Source: Methylomonas sp. (GTDB lineage: Bacteria > Pseudomonadota > Gammaproteobacteria > Methylococcales > Methylomonadaceae). From it: 15,306 bases of DNA. The stretch is taken from contig JALSLS010000271.1 of NCBI GenBank assembly GCA_026988195.1, positions 1 to 15,306 of the forward strand, given 5' to 3'. The notes below the pieces were generated by a model. It made no database searches. It saw only the letters and a list, made by a program, of their open reading frames with translations, and had not been told where the DNA came from. A program made the position numbers and the translations under genes. Positions within the stretch are counted from its first letter, which is position 1. Each line of letters starts with the position of its first letter. Shown one piece after another: positions 1 to 7,661 of this stretch.

Positions 1-47
1 CACGTTCCTAAAGGTGCTTAATGGTTACTAAATAACACAGCTGTAAG

Positions 48-521
48 CTACTTTTCAATTAAAACCACCGCTTGTACAGCAATACCTTCTTTACGCCCTT
101 CAAACCCCAACTTCTCTGTTGTGGTTGCTTTAACATTTATACAATCAAGATCAACCAATAAGTCTTCTGCGATATTTGTACACATAGCCACTATATGCGG
201 AGCCATTTTAGGTGCCTGGGCAATAATGGTAATATCAGCATTAACTAATTTATACCCTTTTTCTTGCACGATACTATAGACATGCCGTAATAACACACGA
301 CTATCTGCCCCTTTAAATTCAGGGTCGGTATCAGGAAAATGTTTACCTATATCACCTAATGCAGCTGCACCTAACAAGGCATCAGCTAAGGCATGTAAAG
401 CCACATCACCGTCTGAATGCGCTTCCAACCCTTTTTCATAATCGATTTTAACGCCACCGAGGATTACATCCCCTTCATCTATAAAACGATGTACATCATA
501 ACCTTGGCCTATTCTAATCAT
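48..521 (-). CDS. ispF: 2-C-methyl-D-erythritol 2,4-cyclodiphosphate synthase
   Basis: IspF cyclises CDP-methylerythritol 2-phosphate to MEcPP, releasing CMP, in the cytoplasmic MEP route to isoprenoids. The 157-residue product has the family's usual length. It opens with the hallmark GQGYDVHRF, giving metal ligands D9 and H11. EAHSDGDVALHAL follows and supplies H43. The C-terminal ATTTEKLGFEGRKEGIA belongs to the nucleotide-binding and trimer-interface region. The gene is the last of the minus-strand cluster. Its ATG overlaps the TAA of ispD by one base (TAATG), so translational coupling is likely. The 47 bases after the stop show no gene and no clear terminator. The identification is secure. 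Confidence 0.97.
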   Translation of the reverse strand: MIRIGQGYDVHRFIDEGDVILGGVKIDYEKGLEAHSDGDVALHALADALLGAAALGDIGKHFPDTDPEFKGADSRVLLRHVYSIVQEKGYKLVNADITIIAQAPKMAPHIVAMCTNIAEDLLVDLDCINVKATTTEKLGFEGRKEGIAVQAVVLIEK

Positions 522-1210
522 TATTGCTGCTCCATATAAAATTGTGCGAGTGCTAAATCTTCCGGACGCGTAATCTTTATATTATCGGGCCGCCCTTCTA
601 CTATCTTCGGTTGAAAACCTTGCATTTCCAATGCACTGGCTTCATCTGTTACGGCTGGATTACCTTCTGCAGCTTCTAATGCTGATTTCAACATACCATA
701 ACGAAACATCTGTGGTGTTAAAGCCCGCCATATCTTACTTCTATCAATAGTTTCGGTAATACGAATACTATCAACATTTTTTAATGTGTCATGAGAGGAT
801 AACGCTAAAATCCCCCCCACCTCATCATCTTTTAAAGATTCAATTAAAAAATGAATATCAGTACTGGTTAAGCAAGGTCTAGCAGCATCATGGACTAATA
901 CCCAGTCTTCATCTGATGCTTGATCTCTTAATGATTTTAAAGCTAATAAAACGGAGTCTGCCCTTTCTTTACCACCAGCAGCAGTAATGACTTTCTCATG
1001 CTTAGAGCATTCGAGTTTTGGCCAATAAGGGTCTTCTTTAGAGACTGCCACTGCAATAGCTGAAAAAACCTCAGCTTGTAATAATCGGTTAAGGGTTTGT
1101 TCTAAAACTGTTTTACCCGCTAATGGGAGGTATTGCTTAGGTCGGTCTGCTTGCATTCTTTTACCAACACCAGCGGCAGGAACAACCGCCCATATTTTTG
1201 CTTGAGTCAT
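521..1210 (-). CDS. ispD: 2-C-methyl-D-erythritol 4-phosphate cytidylyltransferase
   Basis: IspD transfers CMP from CTP to MEP, forming CDP-methylerythritol. The 229-residue protein carries the nucleotide-binding PAAGVGKRM and PKQYLPLAG stretch at residues 11-32. R18 and K25 there correspond to the catalytic Arg and Lys of E. coli IspD. Further family motifs are LVHDAARPC (about 104-112), TPQMFRYGML, TDEASALEMQG and NIKITRPEDL near the C-terminus. The ATG directly follows the TAA of the upstream small gene (TAAATG), so its ribosome binding site, perhaps the GAGAT about 10 bases upstream, lies inside that gene. In many gammaproteobacteria ftsB directly precedes ispD; here a two-gene cassette separates them. 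Confidence 0.97.
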   Translation of the reverse strand: MTQAKIWAVVPAAGVGKRMQADRPKQYLPLAGKTVLEQTLNRLLQAEVFSAIAVAVSKEDPYWPKLECSKHEKVITAAGGKERADSVLLALKSLRDQASDEDWVLVHDAARPCLTSTDIHFLIESLKDDEVGGILALSSHDTLKNVDSIRITETIDRSKIWRALTPQMFRYGMLKSALEAAEGNPAVTDEASALEMQGFQPKIVEGRPDNIKITRPEDLALAQFYMEQQ

Positions 1211-1825
1211 TTATAGTATCTCACTATCTTTGCTAAGCAACCCTTGATAGTAACTATCGATTTGATTACAACTTAACAATTTAGGTTTATTTAGATTATG
1301 AAGCGATGAGTTTTGAATATCATTAAGGGAGCTTCTTAACGATAAAAAAATTAAATTGATTAACCTATCTTGTATAGGTTCTTTAGAAAGCTCAATATCA
1401 ACAACAATAAAATAGTATTTCTCAGTATGACGGTATTCTTTTGTTTCTTCTTTATTAAACTGAATAGAATTATCTTTAACAATACAATCTAAAACAAAAA
1501 GGCTATCAATGATTTTTCCTTCCAGATCAAAGTCTTCAATTTTCTTCTGAAAGTTTTTAGTTTTATCTCGCTGGATAAAAATTTTAAAACCTTTCAGTTC
1601 AATAAAATCCAAACGATTTAACTTAGGTATTATTTTTAAAGCATCTGTTGATTTAGGTTGCTGCAATGATTTATTTAGCGCAACTATTGTTTCTTTTGTT
1701 TTATCAAAATCAATAACTTGTAGCGCTGATTTTGAACAACAACTTTTATCTAATTTCCCTAATTCATTAAATTCAAAAAATCCTTTAACAACACCCTGCT
1801 CTATTAACCGTTCAAGCATTACCAT
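1211..1825 (-). CDS. small protein with PD-(D/E)xK-like motif, partner of AAA ATPase
   Basis: I do not recognise a named family. The 204-residue product has no signal peptide or membrane segment and is rich in Lys, Ile, Leu and Asn. Residues 73-79 read DFIELKG, which resembles the E-x-K strand of PD-(D/E)xK nucleases. An upstream VIDFD (37-41) could give the acidic residue of the preceding strand, and KYYFIVVDIE (136-145) looks like a later core strand. Two adjacent cysteines lie at 29-30. I chose the ATG whose A is the last base of the ATPase TGA (TGATG). A TTG one codon upstream is less likely. The stop abuts the ATG of ispD. The tight overlap suggests the protein works with the ATPase, perhaps as a nuclease effector. 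That role is inferred from one motif and the context. Confidence 0.6.
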   Translation of the reverse strand: MVMLERLIEQGVVKGFFEFNELGKLDKSCCSKSALQVIDFDKTKETIVALNKSLQQPKSTDALKIIPKLNRLDFIELKGFKIFIQRDKTKNFQKKIEDFDLEGKIIDSLFVLDCIVKDNSIQFNKEETKEYRHTEKYYFIVVDIELSKEPIQDRLINLIFLSLRSSLNDIQNSSLHNLNKPKLLSCNQIDSYYQGLLSKDSEIL

Positions 1826-3138
1826 CAACCCCAGACTAAGTTATGAAGTGGTTCTGCAAGCGTTGTAAAAATTTTATTAATATCTTCAGTGACATCATTG
1901 ATTTGAGAGCTTACCCCATCACTTTCGGTTAAGTAAAAAGCAGTTCTATCTTGAATACCATATTCTTCACTAAAAACACTGAGTGCTTGAATAATTTCAG
2001 GGCTATGTGAGGTGATTAATACGGGGATATCATTTTTGACTAAAGCAACAATTAACTTAGCGTATTCTACTTGCCACTTTGGGTGTAAATGAATTTCAGG
2101 TTCATCAATAATAAGTAGGCTTCTTTCATCTAAAAAGTCAGCCTGAATTAAAAGCTGAATTATGCCAAAAGATTTTAACCCTGTAGCTGTGTTAATTGAT
2201 TTGAATTTTGTATTTTCATTTTTGTGATAATAAAAGTCTTTTTCTTTTCGATCAAAAGAAAAGCCTTTACCTTGTGTTATTTCAAGAATATCTTCAATTA
2301 AGGGTGTTTCAGACACTCCGTCAAGAGAAAAAAGAGTTCGTTGAAAAAGATCACTATATTGAGCACTATCTAACTTTGAAATTAAATCCTTAGTATGCAG
2401 TGCAACCTTAGGTCGTCCCATTTTAACCATTCTTTCACTCTTACCTTCCGGCATTTCAAACAAAGTTGAAGCAGAACGAATTAGATCATACATTTGCAAA
2501 AAAATAGGCGTTTCAATGAAAGTTACGTCATTAAATTGCAAGTCATCATGTAGCGTGAGAGATTTAATTTCATTATCATTTAATAATATATCCAATATAT
2601 TATTAAATCCTTCGGAAACATTAACCAATGAATCTACATCACTATTTTTTGGGCTTAAATCAAAATAAAATTCAGAAATAAAAGCTTTAGTTAACGCTCT
2701 TTTAATAGTAATATTTTTATCTTCATCTTTATTCAAAATATCTCTTATCATATAAAGACTTTCTATTGACTCAACATCATTAAACTCTTCTAGTAAAACA
2801 ATTTTATCGTCAATTACCCCATTAATCCCTGCACCTTTTTTTTCTTTTATTTCTTTAAAAAAGAACTTAGGATTAAACTGCTCTTGTAATTCGGTGTGTT
2901 TTTCAAAATTATAAATTCGCCTTAATTGAAAATATATTTTTTCAATTAGATCAAGAACTCTCGAATACCTACTTTCATTAAAGTCTTCCTCATAACGGTT
3001 AAACGCCTTAACCAAAGAAAAAATAAGCTTTCCAACAGTACTTTTCCCGGTATCGTTCTCACCTGCAATAACCGTTAATCCATCTAATTTAATATCCGCA
3101 GAACGAATCATGCCAATATTTTCAATTTTTAATTTCAT
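1825..3138 (-). CDS. ABC/SMC-type AAA family ATPase (OLD/PtuA-like head, no TOPRIM seen)
   Basis: The 437-residue protein has a split ATPase head. Walker A is GENDTGKST at 26-34, after an N-terminal strand pair typical of RecF/SMC-like AAA_15/AAA_21 proteins. A long, charged, AT-rich-coded insert covers about 50-310. TATGLKS (317-323) lies where the ABC signature is expected. Walker B is LLIIDEPEIHLHP at 341-353 (D345, E346), and the H-loop LITSHSP carries H378. The chain ends soon after, leaving no room for an OLD-type TOPRIM domain. Such ATPases are common in defence pairs such as Septu, and in many uncharacterised loci. The start used is the ATG with GAGGAAAG eight bases upstream. An in-frame ATG at 3162 would begin inside the neighbouring repeat. 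The gene overlaps the small downstream gene (TGATG) and interrupts the housekeeping cluster. Confidence 0.88.
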   Translation of the reverse strand: MKLKIENIGMIRSADIKLDGLTVIAGENDTGKSTVGKLIFSLVKAFNRYEEDFNESRYSRVLDLIEKIYFQLRRIYNFEKHTELQEQFNPKFFFKEIKEKKGAGINGVIDDKIVLLEEFNDVESIESLYMIRDILNKDEDKNITIKRALTKAFISEFYFDLSPKNSDVDSLVNVSEGFNNILDILLNDNEIKSLTLHDDLQFNDVTFIETPIFLQMYDLIRSASTLFEMPEGKSERMVKMGRPKVALHTKDLISKLDSAQYSDLFQRTLFSLDGVSETPLIEDILEITQGKGFSFDRKEKDFYYHKNENTKFKSINTATGLKSFGIIQLLIQADFLDERSLLIIDEPEIHLHPKWQVEYAKLIVALVKNDIPVLITSHSPEIIQALSVFSEEYGIQDRTAFYLTESDGVSSQINDVTEDINKIFTTLAEPLHNLVWG

Positions 3139-3146
3139 AGACCGAG

Positions 3147-3154
3147 CTTTCCTC
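3147..3154 (-). promoter_or_regulatory. ribosome binding site fixing the ATPase start
   Basis: GAGGAAAG on the minus strand lies eight bases before the ATG at 3138. It supports that start over the in-frame ATG at 3162. The site directly adjoins the palindromic repeat that begins at 3155. Confidence 0.6.
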
Positions 3155-3250
3155 GTTCCCATGCTCTGCGTGGGAATACATTGAAAGACGCGCCAGCGTC
3201 TCGGAACGCAGGCGCGTTCCAGTATGAGTTACCACGCTGCGCGTAGGAAC
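3155..3250. repeat. 96-bp palindromic interspersed repeat (MITE-like) between ftsB and the ATPase gene
   Basis: The ends are imperfect inverted repeats, GTTCCCATGCTCTGCGTGG and its counterpart running inward from 3250, matching at about 17 of 22 positions. Each end is itself a hairpin. Inside are two perfect hairpins: AGACGC/GCGTCT at 3186-3201 and GGAACGC/GCGTTCC at 3203-3220. The element would therefore fold into four arms. It begins 18 bases after the ftsB stop and ends next to the ATPase ribosome binding site. Its left 15 bases recur at 8486-8500. Repeats of this CGTTCCCACGCTCTGCGTGGGAA type are, from memory, abundant in many gammaproteobacterial genomes. No transposase is encoded. Confidence 0.8.
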
Positions 3251-3268
3251 CAGTTGAAATAATGTTTA

Positions 3269-3547
3269 TTACTCGATCACTTGAAAAAAAGTTTCATTTT
3301 CCTTAATCATCCCTAATTCATAACGGGCTCTTTCTTCAATAGCCTCTTCGCCCTTCCGTAAATCTAACACTTCTGCATAAAGTGCATCATTACGTTCCTT
3401 TTTTTCCATGGCCTCTTTGGTCAGAATGTCCAACTGTTGTTGATACTCTTTTACTTCTTGCCTACCACCATCACCCAGCCACAATCGATATTGTAACTGA
3501 GCAATAAGTAGAAGCAATACGACTATAAGTATTTTGACAAAATTCAT
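3269..3547 (-). CDS. ftsB: cell division protein FtsB
   Basis: FtsB is the bitopic inner-membrane protein that forms the FtsQLB divisome complex with FtsL and FtsQ. The 92-residue product fits. It has a short cytoplasmic start, one transmembrane helix at about 4-20 (VKILIVVLLLLIAQLQY), the family's RLWLGDGG juncture (22-29), a periplasmic coiled coil (about 32-66) and the C-terminal ARYELGMIKENETFFQ. It lies 43 bases downstream of eno, the usual gammaproteobacterial order. It would normally be followed by ispD, but here by a repeat and the ATPase cassette. No terminator hairpin separates it from eno, so it is probably read from upstream. Confidence 0.95.
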   Translation of the reverse strand: MNFVKILIVVLLLLIAQLQYRLWLGDGGRQEVKEYQQQLDILTKEAMEKKERNDALYAEVLDLRKGEEAIEERARYELGMIKENETFFQVIE

Positions 3548-3590
3548 ATAGGGCTCTTTTCGCCTTGTACCTTTAGCCTTTCACCTGCTC

Positions 3591-4871
3591 TTATAACATT
3601 TTAAATGCACTACGACCTGCGTAAGTTGCATTTTCGCCTAACTCGTCTTCAATTTTCATTAGACGGTTATATTTAGCGATACGGTCAGAACGACTCAAAG
3701 AACCTGTTTTGATTTGACCTGTACCTGTTGCAACCACTAAATCAGCAATCGTGGTATCTTCAGTTTCACCTGAACGATGTGATACAACAGCACTGTAACC
3801 CGCCGCAGATGCTTTGTTAATGGCTTCTAAAGTTTCAGTCAAAGTACCAATTTGGTTTACTTTGATTAGGATTGAGTTGGCAATACCTTTATCAATACCT
3901 TCTTGAAGGATAGCAGGATTAGTCACAAATAAATCATCACCTACCAACTGGATTTTACCCGCTAGTTTTTCAGTATGAACTTTCCAGCCGTCCCAATCAT
4001 TTTCATCTAAGCCATCTTCAATAGAGATAATAGGATATTTTTCTACCCAGTCTACGAAAAAGTCAGTCATTTCTTCAGATGTTAAGCTTTTGCCTTCTGC
4101 AGCTAAAACATATTTACCATCTATATAGTATTCAGAAGCCGCAGCATCCATACCTAAATAGATGTCTTCACCTGCTTTGTAGCCAGCCAATTCAATCGCT
4201 TCTAAAATCACTTCAATCGCTTCTTCATTTGAAGAAAGGTTTGGAGCAAAGCCACCTTCATCACCAACCGTTGTAGCCAAACCTTTTGCTTTTAAAACTT
4301 TAGCAAGGTTATGGAAAACTTCTGCACCGTAACGAATCGCTTCACGGAAAGTTGGAGCGCCCACTGGCAAAATCATGAATTCTTGTAAATCAACACTGTT
4401 ATCAGCGTGTGATCCACCATTGATGATATTCATCATAGGGACTGGAAGAACAAATTTCCCGCTAGTGTTTAAGTAACGATATAAAGGAATACCGCCCTCT
4501 TTAGCTGCTGCATGTGCTGCTGCCATAGATACACCTAAGATAGCATTTGCACCTAATACAGCTTTGTTATGCGTACCATCTAAATCGATCATTTTTTGAT
4601 CAAGTGTTTTTTGATCAGAAGCATCCATTCCGATAACTGCTTCACGAATTGTTGTATTTACATTTTCAACTGCTTTTAAAACGCCTTTACCTAGGTAACG
4701 CGATTTATCGCCATCACGCAATTCTATTGCTTCACGTTCACCTGTTGATGCACCTGAAGGAACCATTGCACTACCCACTAAACCAGAAGCTAAATACACT
4801 TCTACTTCTACTGTCGGGTTACCACGTGAATCTAATACTTCACTCGCTTTAACATCTACAATTCTAGCCAT
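3591..4871 (-). CDS. eno: enolase (phosphopyruvate hydratase)
   Basis: Enolase interconverts 2-phosphoglycerate and phosphoenolpyruvate in glycolysis, and in many proteobacteria is also a degradosome partner. The 426-residue length is normal. The catalytic acid lies in GDEGGFAP (E205) and the catalytic base in LIKVNQIGT (K337). Mg2+ ligands are D242 (GMDAAAS), E285 (SIEDGLDENDW) and D312 (GDDLFVTN). SHRSGETEDT (364-373) is the family signature near the C-terminus. GAGGAAAAC just before the ATG is a strong ribosome binding site and overlaps the end of kdsA. The kdsA-eno gap is eight bases, so the two are probably co-transcribed. PEP made here is also a substrate of KdsA. Confidence 0.98.
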   Translation of the reverse strand: MARIVDVKASEVLDSRGNPTVEVEVYLASGLVGSAMVPSGASTGEREAIELRDGDKSRYLGKGVLKAVENVNTTIREAVIGMDASDQKTLDQKMIDLDGTHNKAVLGANAILGVSMAAAHAAAKEGGIPLYRYLNTSGKFVLPVPMMNIINGGSHADNSVDLQEFMILPVGAPTFREAIRYGAEVFHNLAKVLKAKGLATTVGDEGGFAPNLSSNEEAIEVILEAIELAGYKAGEDIYLGMDAAASEYYIDGKYVLAAEGKSLTSEEMTDFFVDWVEKYPIISIEDGLDENDWDGWKVHTEKLAGKIQLVGDDLFVTNPAILQEGIDKGIANSILIKVNQIGTLTETLEAINKASAAGYSAVVSHRSGETEDTTIADLVVATGTGQIKTGSLSRSDRIAKYNRLMKIEDELGENATYAGRSAFKML

Positions 4872-4879
4872 GTTTTCCT

Positions 4880-5713
4880 CTATAAAGTTGTTTCAATTAA
4901 GCTGTTTGCTTTAACAGCTTGGTCGATGGTTATTAATGTTTCTAATAATTCTTTCATTCTATGTAATGGCCATGAGTTTGGCCCATCACTTAATGCTTCT
5001 TCTGGTTTTGGGTGTGTTTCCATAAACAATCCAGCAACACCTGCCGCTACTGCTGCTCTTGCTAATACCGGTACATGTTCACGTTGACCGCCCGAACAAG
5101 TTCCCTGACCACCAGGTAACTGAACTGAGTGAGTAGCATCAAATACGACGGGACAATCTGTTTTACGCATTTCGGCTAGAGAACGCATATCTGAAACTAA
5201 GTTATTATAACCAAATGATACACCGCGCTCACAAACCATTATTTGATTATTGCCTGTTGCTTTAGCTTTTGCCGCCACATGAACCATATCCCAAGGTGCT
5301 AAAAACTGACCCTTTTTAATATTGACAGGAATACCCTGTTTAGCAACATTTTGGATAAAATTAGTTTGCCTAGATAGGAATGCAGGCGTTTGCATAATAT
5401 CAACCACAGAAGCTACTTCTGCTAAAGGCGTATCTTCATGTACATCAGTCAAGACGGGTACGCCAATCTGATCTTTTACTTTTTGCAGTATCTCCAAGCC
5501 TTTTTCTAAGCCTGGACCACGATAACTAGCATGGGATGAGCGATTAGCTTTATCAAAAGATGACTTATAAACAAAAGGAATGCCTAATGCATCAGTCAAC
5601 TCTTTAAGATAGCCGGCTGTATCTATTGTCATCTGTTCACTTTCAATAACACAAGTGCCTGCTATTAAAAATAAAGGTTTATCTAACCCTACTTCAAAAC
5701 CACATAATTTCAT
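4880..5713 (-). CDS. kdsA: 3-deoxy-8-phosphooctulonate synthase (KDO-8-P synthase), metal-dependent type
   Basis: KdsA condenses PEP with D-arabinose 5-phosphate to KDO-8-phosphate for the inner core of lipopolysaccharide, which implies a Gram-negative envelope. The 277-residue protein shows DVHEDTPLAEV (90-100), NIKKGQFLAPWDM (131-143), ERGVSFGYNNLVSDMRSL and DATHSVQLPGG (192-202). The N-terminal strand reads IAGTCVIES, with Cys at 21. E. coli KdsA has Asn there; the metal-dependent Aquifex type has Cys. The remaining metal ligands of that type are also present: H195 (DATHS), E232 (METHP) and D243 (LSDGPN). It should therefore need a divalent metal, an inference from these residues. It lies two bases after pyrG and eight before eno. 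Confidence 0.96.
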   Translation of the reverse strand: MKLCGFEVGLDKPLFLIAGTCVIESEQMTIDTAGYLKELTDALGIPFVYKSSFDKANRSSHASYRGPGLEKGLEILQKVKDQIGVPVLTDVHEDTPLAEVASVVDIMQTPAFLSRQTNFIQNVAKQGIPVNIKKGQFLAPWDMVHVAAKAKATGNNQIMVCERGVSFGYNNLVSDMRSLAEMRKTDCPVVFDATHSVQLPGGQGTCSGGQREHVPVLARAAVAAGVAGLFMETHPKPEEALSDGPNSWPLHRMKELLETLITIDQAVKANSLIETTL

Positions 5714-5715
5714 TA

Positions 5716-7344
5716 TTATTCGCCTTTTTTATGCTTAGCTGCTGCTTCAACAAACCCTGAAAATAAAGGATGCCCTTTACGGGGGGTTGAAGTGAATTCT
5801 GGGTGAAACTGACAAGCCAAGAACCAAGGGTGATCAGCTAATTCAATAAATTCAACTAATCGACCATCCATTGATTTGCCCGAAAAAATAATTCCGGCTT
5901 TCTCTAGTTGCTCAAGATATTTGTTGTTAAATTCGTAACGATGACGATGACGCTCTGTAATCACATCTTTTTGATATGCACCATATGCCAAGGTATCTGG
6001 TTGTAAACGACATTTTTGCGCACCTAAACGCATGGTACCGCCTAAATCGGAATTTTCATCACGGGTTTCAATTTGTCCCGCTTCATCCATCCATTCGGTA
6101 ATTAAACCAATGACGGGGTGGGGGGAATTGGGTAAAAATTCGGTACTGTGTGCACCTTCAAGCCCCACTACATTCCTAGCAAACTCGATAACCGCTGATT
6201 GCATCCCTAAACAAATCCCTAGATAAGGAACTTTATTTTCACGGGCATAACGGACGGTAGCAATTTTACCTTCTATACCACGCTCACCAAAACCACCAGG
6301 AACCAAAATAGCATCTACATCTTGCAGTGCTTGAGTCCCTTCATCTTCAATCAATTCAGCATCAATATATTTTATTTTTATTTTATTGCGCGTTTTTAAT
6401 CCGGCATGAATCAATGCTTCATCTAAAGATTTATATGCATCTGAATGATCAACATATTTACCAACCATGGCAATAGTGACTTCATCTTTAGGGTGGGTAA
6501 TCGCTTCGACCACTTCACGCCACTCAGTTAAATCAGCTGGAGGTACATCTAAACGTAATTGATTAACCACAATATCGTCCAAACCTTGCTCATTTAACAA
6601 GATGGGGATACGGTAAATGGTATCTGCATCAATCGCTGATATAACTGCTTTTTCAGCCACATTAGTAAATAAGGCAATTTTACTGCGTTCACTAGCAGGG
6701 ATAGGTCTCTCTGAGCGACAAATCAGAATATCAGGCTGAATACCAATCGTTCTTAACTCTTTAACCGAGTGCTGCGTAGGTTTTGTTTTAAGTTCGCCTG
6801 CAGACTTAATATAAGGCACTAAAGTTAAATGAATAAAGAGGGTTTTATCTCGCCCTTCTTTTATACCTATCTGTCTAATGGCTTCTAAAAAGGGTAAGGA
6901 TTCAATATCACCCACCGTACCGCCCACTTCAATCAAAGCAACATCTACACCTTCTGCACTGGCATAAATACGACGCTTAATTTCATCGGTAATATGAGGG
7001 ATAACTTGAACAGTAGCGCCCAGATATTCACCTTTACGTTCTTTACGCAAAACATTTTCATAAACCTGGCCTGAAGTAAAATTGTTCTTTTTACCCATCG
7101 TGGTTTTAAGAAATCTCTCATAATGCCCTAAATCTAAATCAGTTTCAGCACCATCCTCAGTTACAAACACTTCACCATGCTGAAAAGGACTCATGGTACC
7201 TGGATCTAAATTGATATAAGGATCCAGCTTAGTCATGGTTACTTTTATCCCCCGTTCTTCAAGGATAGCAGCCAGAGAAGATGCTGCTATCCCCTTCCCT
7301 AACGAAGAAACCACACCGCCCGTAATAAATATGAATTTAGTCAT
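5716..7344 (-). CDS. pyrG: CTP synthase (glutamine-hydrolysing)
   Basis: PyrG aminates UTP to CTP using ATP and glutamine. The 542-residue length is typical. The N-terminal amidoligase domain (about 1-266) begins with FITGGVVSSLGKGIAA and includes the KLDPYINLDPGTMSP and EVGGTVGDIES motifs. The C-terminal class I glutamine amidotransferase domain (about 290-540) has the oxyanion PGGFGERG, the nucleophile C378 in GICLGMQ, HRHRYEFN, and the His-Glu pair H514/E516 in QFHPEF. It is the first gene of the pyrG-kdsA-eno-ftsB block. AAGGGA lies about 15 bases before its ATG. Any promoter should lie in the AT-rich 146 bases upstream, but I could not pick a convincing -35/-10 pair. Confidence 0.98.
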   Translation of the reverse strand: MTKFIFITGGVVSSLGKGIAASSLAAILEERGIKVTMTKLDPYINLDPGTMSPFQHGEVFVTEDGAETDLDLGHYERFLKTTMGKKNNFTSGQVYENVLRKERKGEYLGATVQVIPHITDEIKRRIYASAEGVDVALIEVGGTVGDIESLPFLEAIRQIGIKEGRDKTLFIHLTLVPYIKSAGELKTKPTQHSVKELRTIGIQPDILICRSERPIPASERSKIALFTNVAEKAVISAIDADTIYRIPILLNEQGLDDIVVNQLRLDVPPADLTEWREVVEAITHPKDEVTIAMVGKYVDHSDAYKSLDEALIHAGLKTRNKIKIKYIDAELIEDEGTQALQDVDAILVPGGFGERGIEGKIATVRYARENKVPYLGICLGMQSAVIEFARNVVGLEGAHSTEFLPNSPHPVIGLITEWMDEAGQIETRDENSDLGGTMRLGAQKCRLQPDTLAYGAYQKDVITERHRHRYEFNNKYLEQLEKAGIIFSGKSMDGRLVEFIELADHPWFLACQFHPEFTSTPRKGHPLFSGFVEAAAKHKKGE

Positions 7345-7490
7345 ATAAATAAAAATATCCCTTCGTAAAATCAGTTATAGATTAAGTAAATTTAACCCAT
7401 TATTCTATCATTACTTATTATTATTTTCTGATTTTTCAGGAAATACATTTCACACAGTGTCACTATTCAGCATCTTTAGTGTAATGTTTT
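7345..7490 (-). other. AT-rich leader upstream of pyrG, no assigned element
   Basis: This is the unique-sequence half of a 445-bp gene-free gap. It should hold the pyrG promoter. I see only a small CTGA/TCAG hairpin near 7420-7440 and no confident promoter, attenuator or small ORF. The rest of the gap is repeat sequence. Confidence 0.4.
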
Positions 7491-7515
7491 GTAGGAGCGG
7501 ACGCCCTAGGCAATT

Positions 7516-7555
7516 GCTCCTGCATTGCTCTACCTACGTGCATCCATGCACTAGT
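7516..7555. repeat. direct repeat unit 1 with GTGCAT/ATGCAC hairpin
   Basis: It starts GCTCCTGCATTGCTCTACC and ends CTAGT, with the palindrome GTGCATCCATGCAC. It matches unit 2 at 7587-7625 except mainly within the palindrome. CCATGCACTAGTC from this unit also occurs at about 11113-11125. Confidence 0.65.
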
Positions 7556-7586
7556 CGGCACACCGCTTCGCTGCTCCTCGATAATA

Positions 7587-7625
7587 GCTCCTGCATTATT
7601 TTACCTACGGGCCTCCTGCCCTAGT
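7587..7625. repeat. direct repeat unit 2 with GGGC/GCCC hairpin
   Basis: It starts GCTCCTGCATTATTTTACC and ends CTAGT. Where unit 1 has GTGC/GCAC stem ends, this copy has GGGC/GCCC, so pairing is kept by paired changes. Confidence 0.65.
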
Positions 7626-7661
7626 GCATTGCTCTACATGGATGTAGTGAATGCAGATATT

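Noticed and set aside
1826..1828. TTG start for the small cassette gene
   Set aside because: The next codon is an ATG overlapping the ATPase stop as TGATG, a common coupling arrangement.
2208..2393. Plus-strand open frame within the ATPase gene
   Set aside because: It is antisense to a gene with intact Walker motifs and has a low-complexity composition expected of AT-rich antisense sequence.
3139..3162. Upstream in-frame ATG adding eight residues to the ATPase
   Set aside because: It lies inside the palindromic repeat and lacks a ribosome binding site; the ATG at 3138 has GAGGAAAG at good spacing.
4079..4852. Leu/His-rich plus-strand open frames across eno
   Set aside because: Composition is that of the antisense of a highly expressed gene; the enolase on the other strand is complete.
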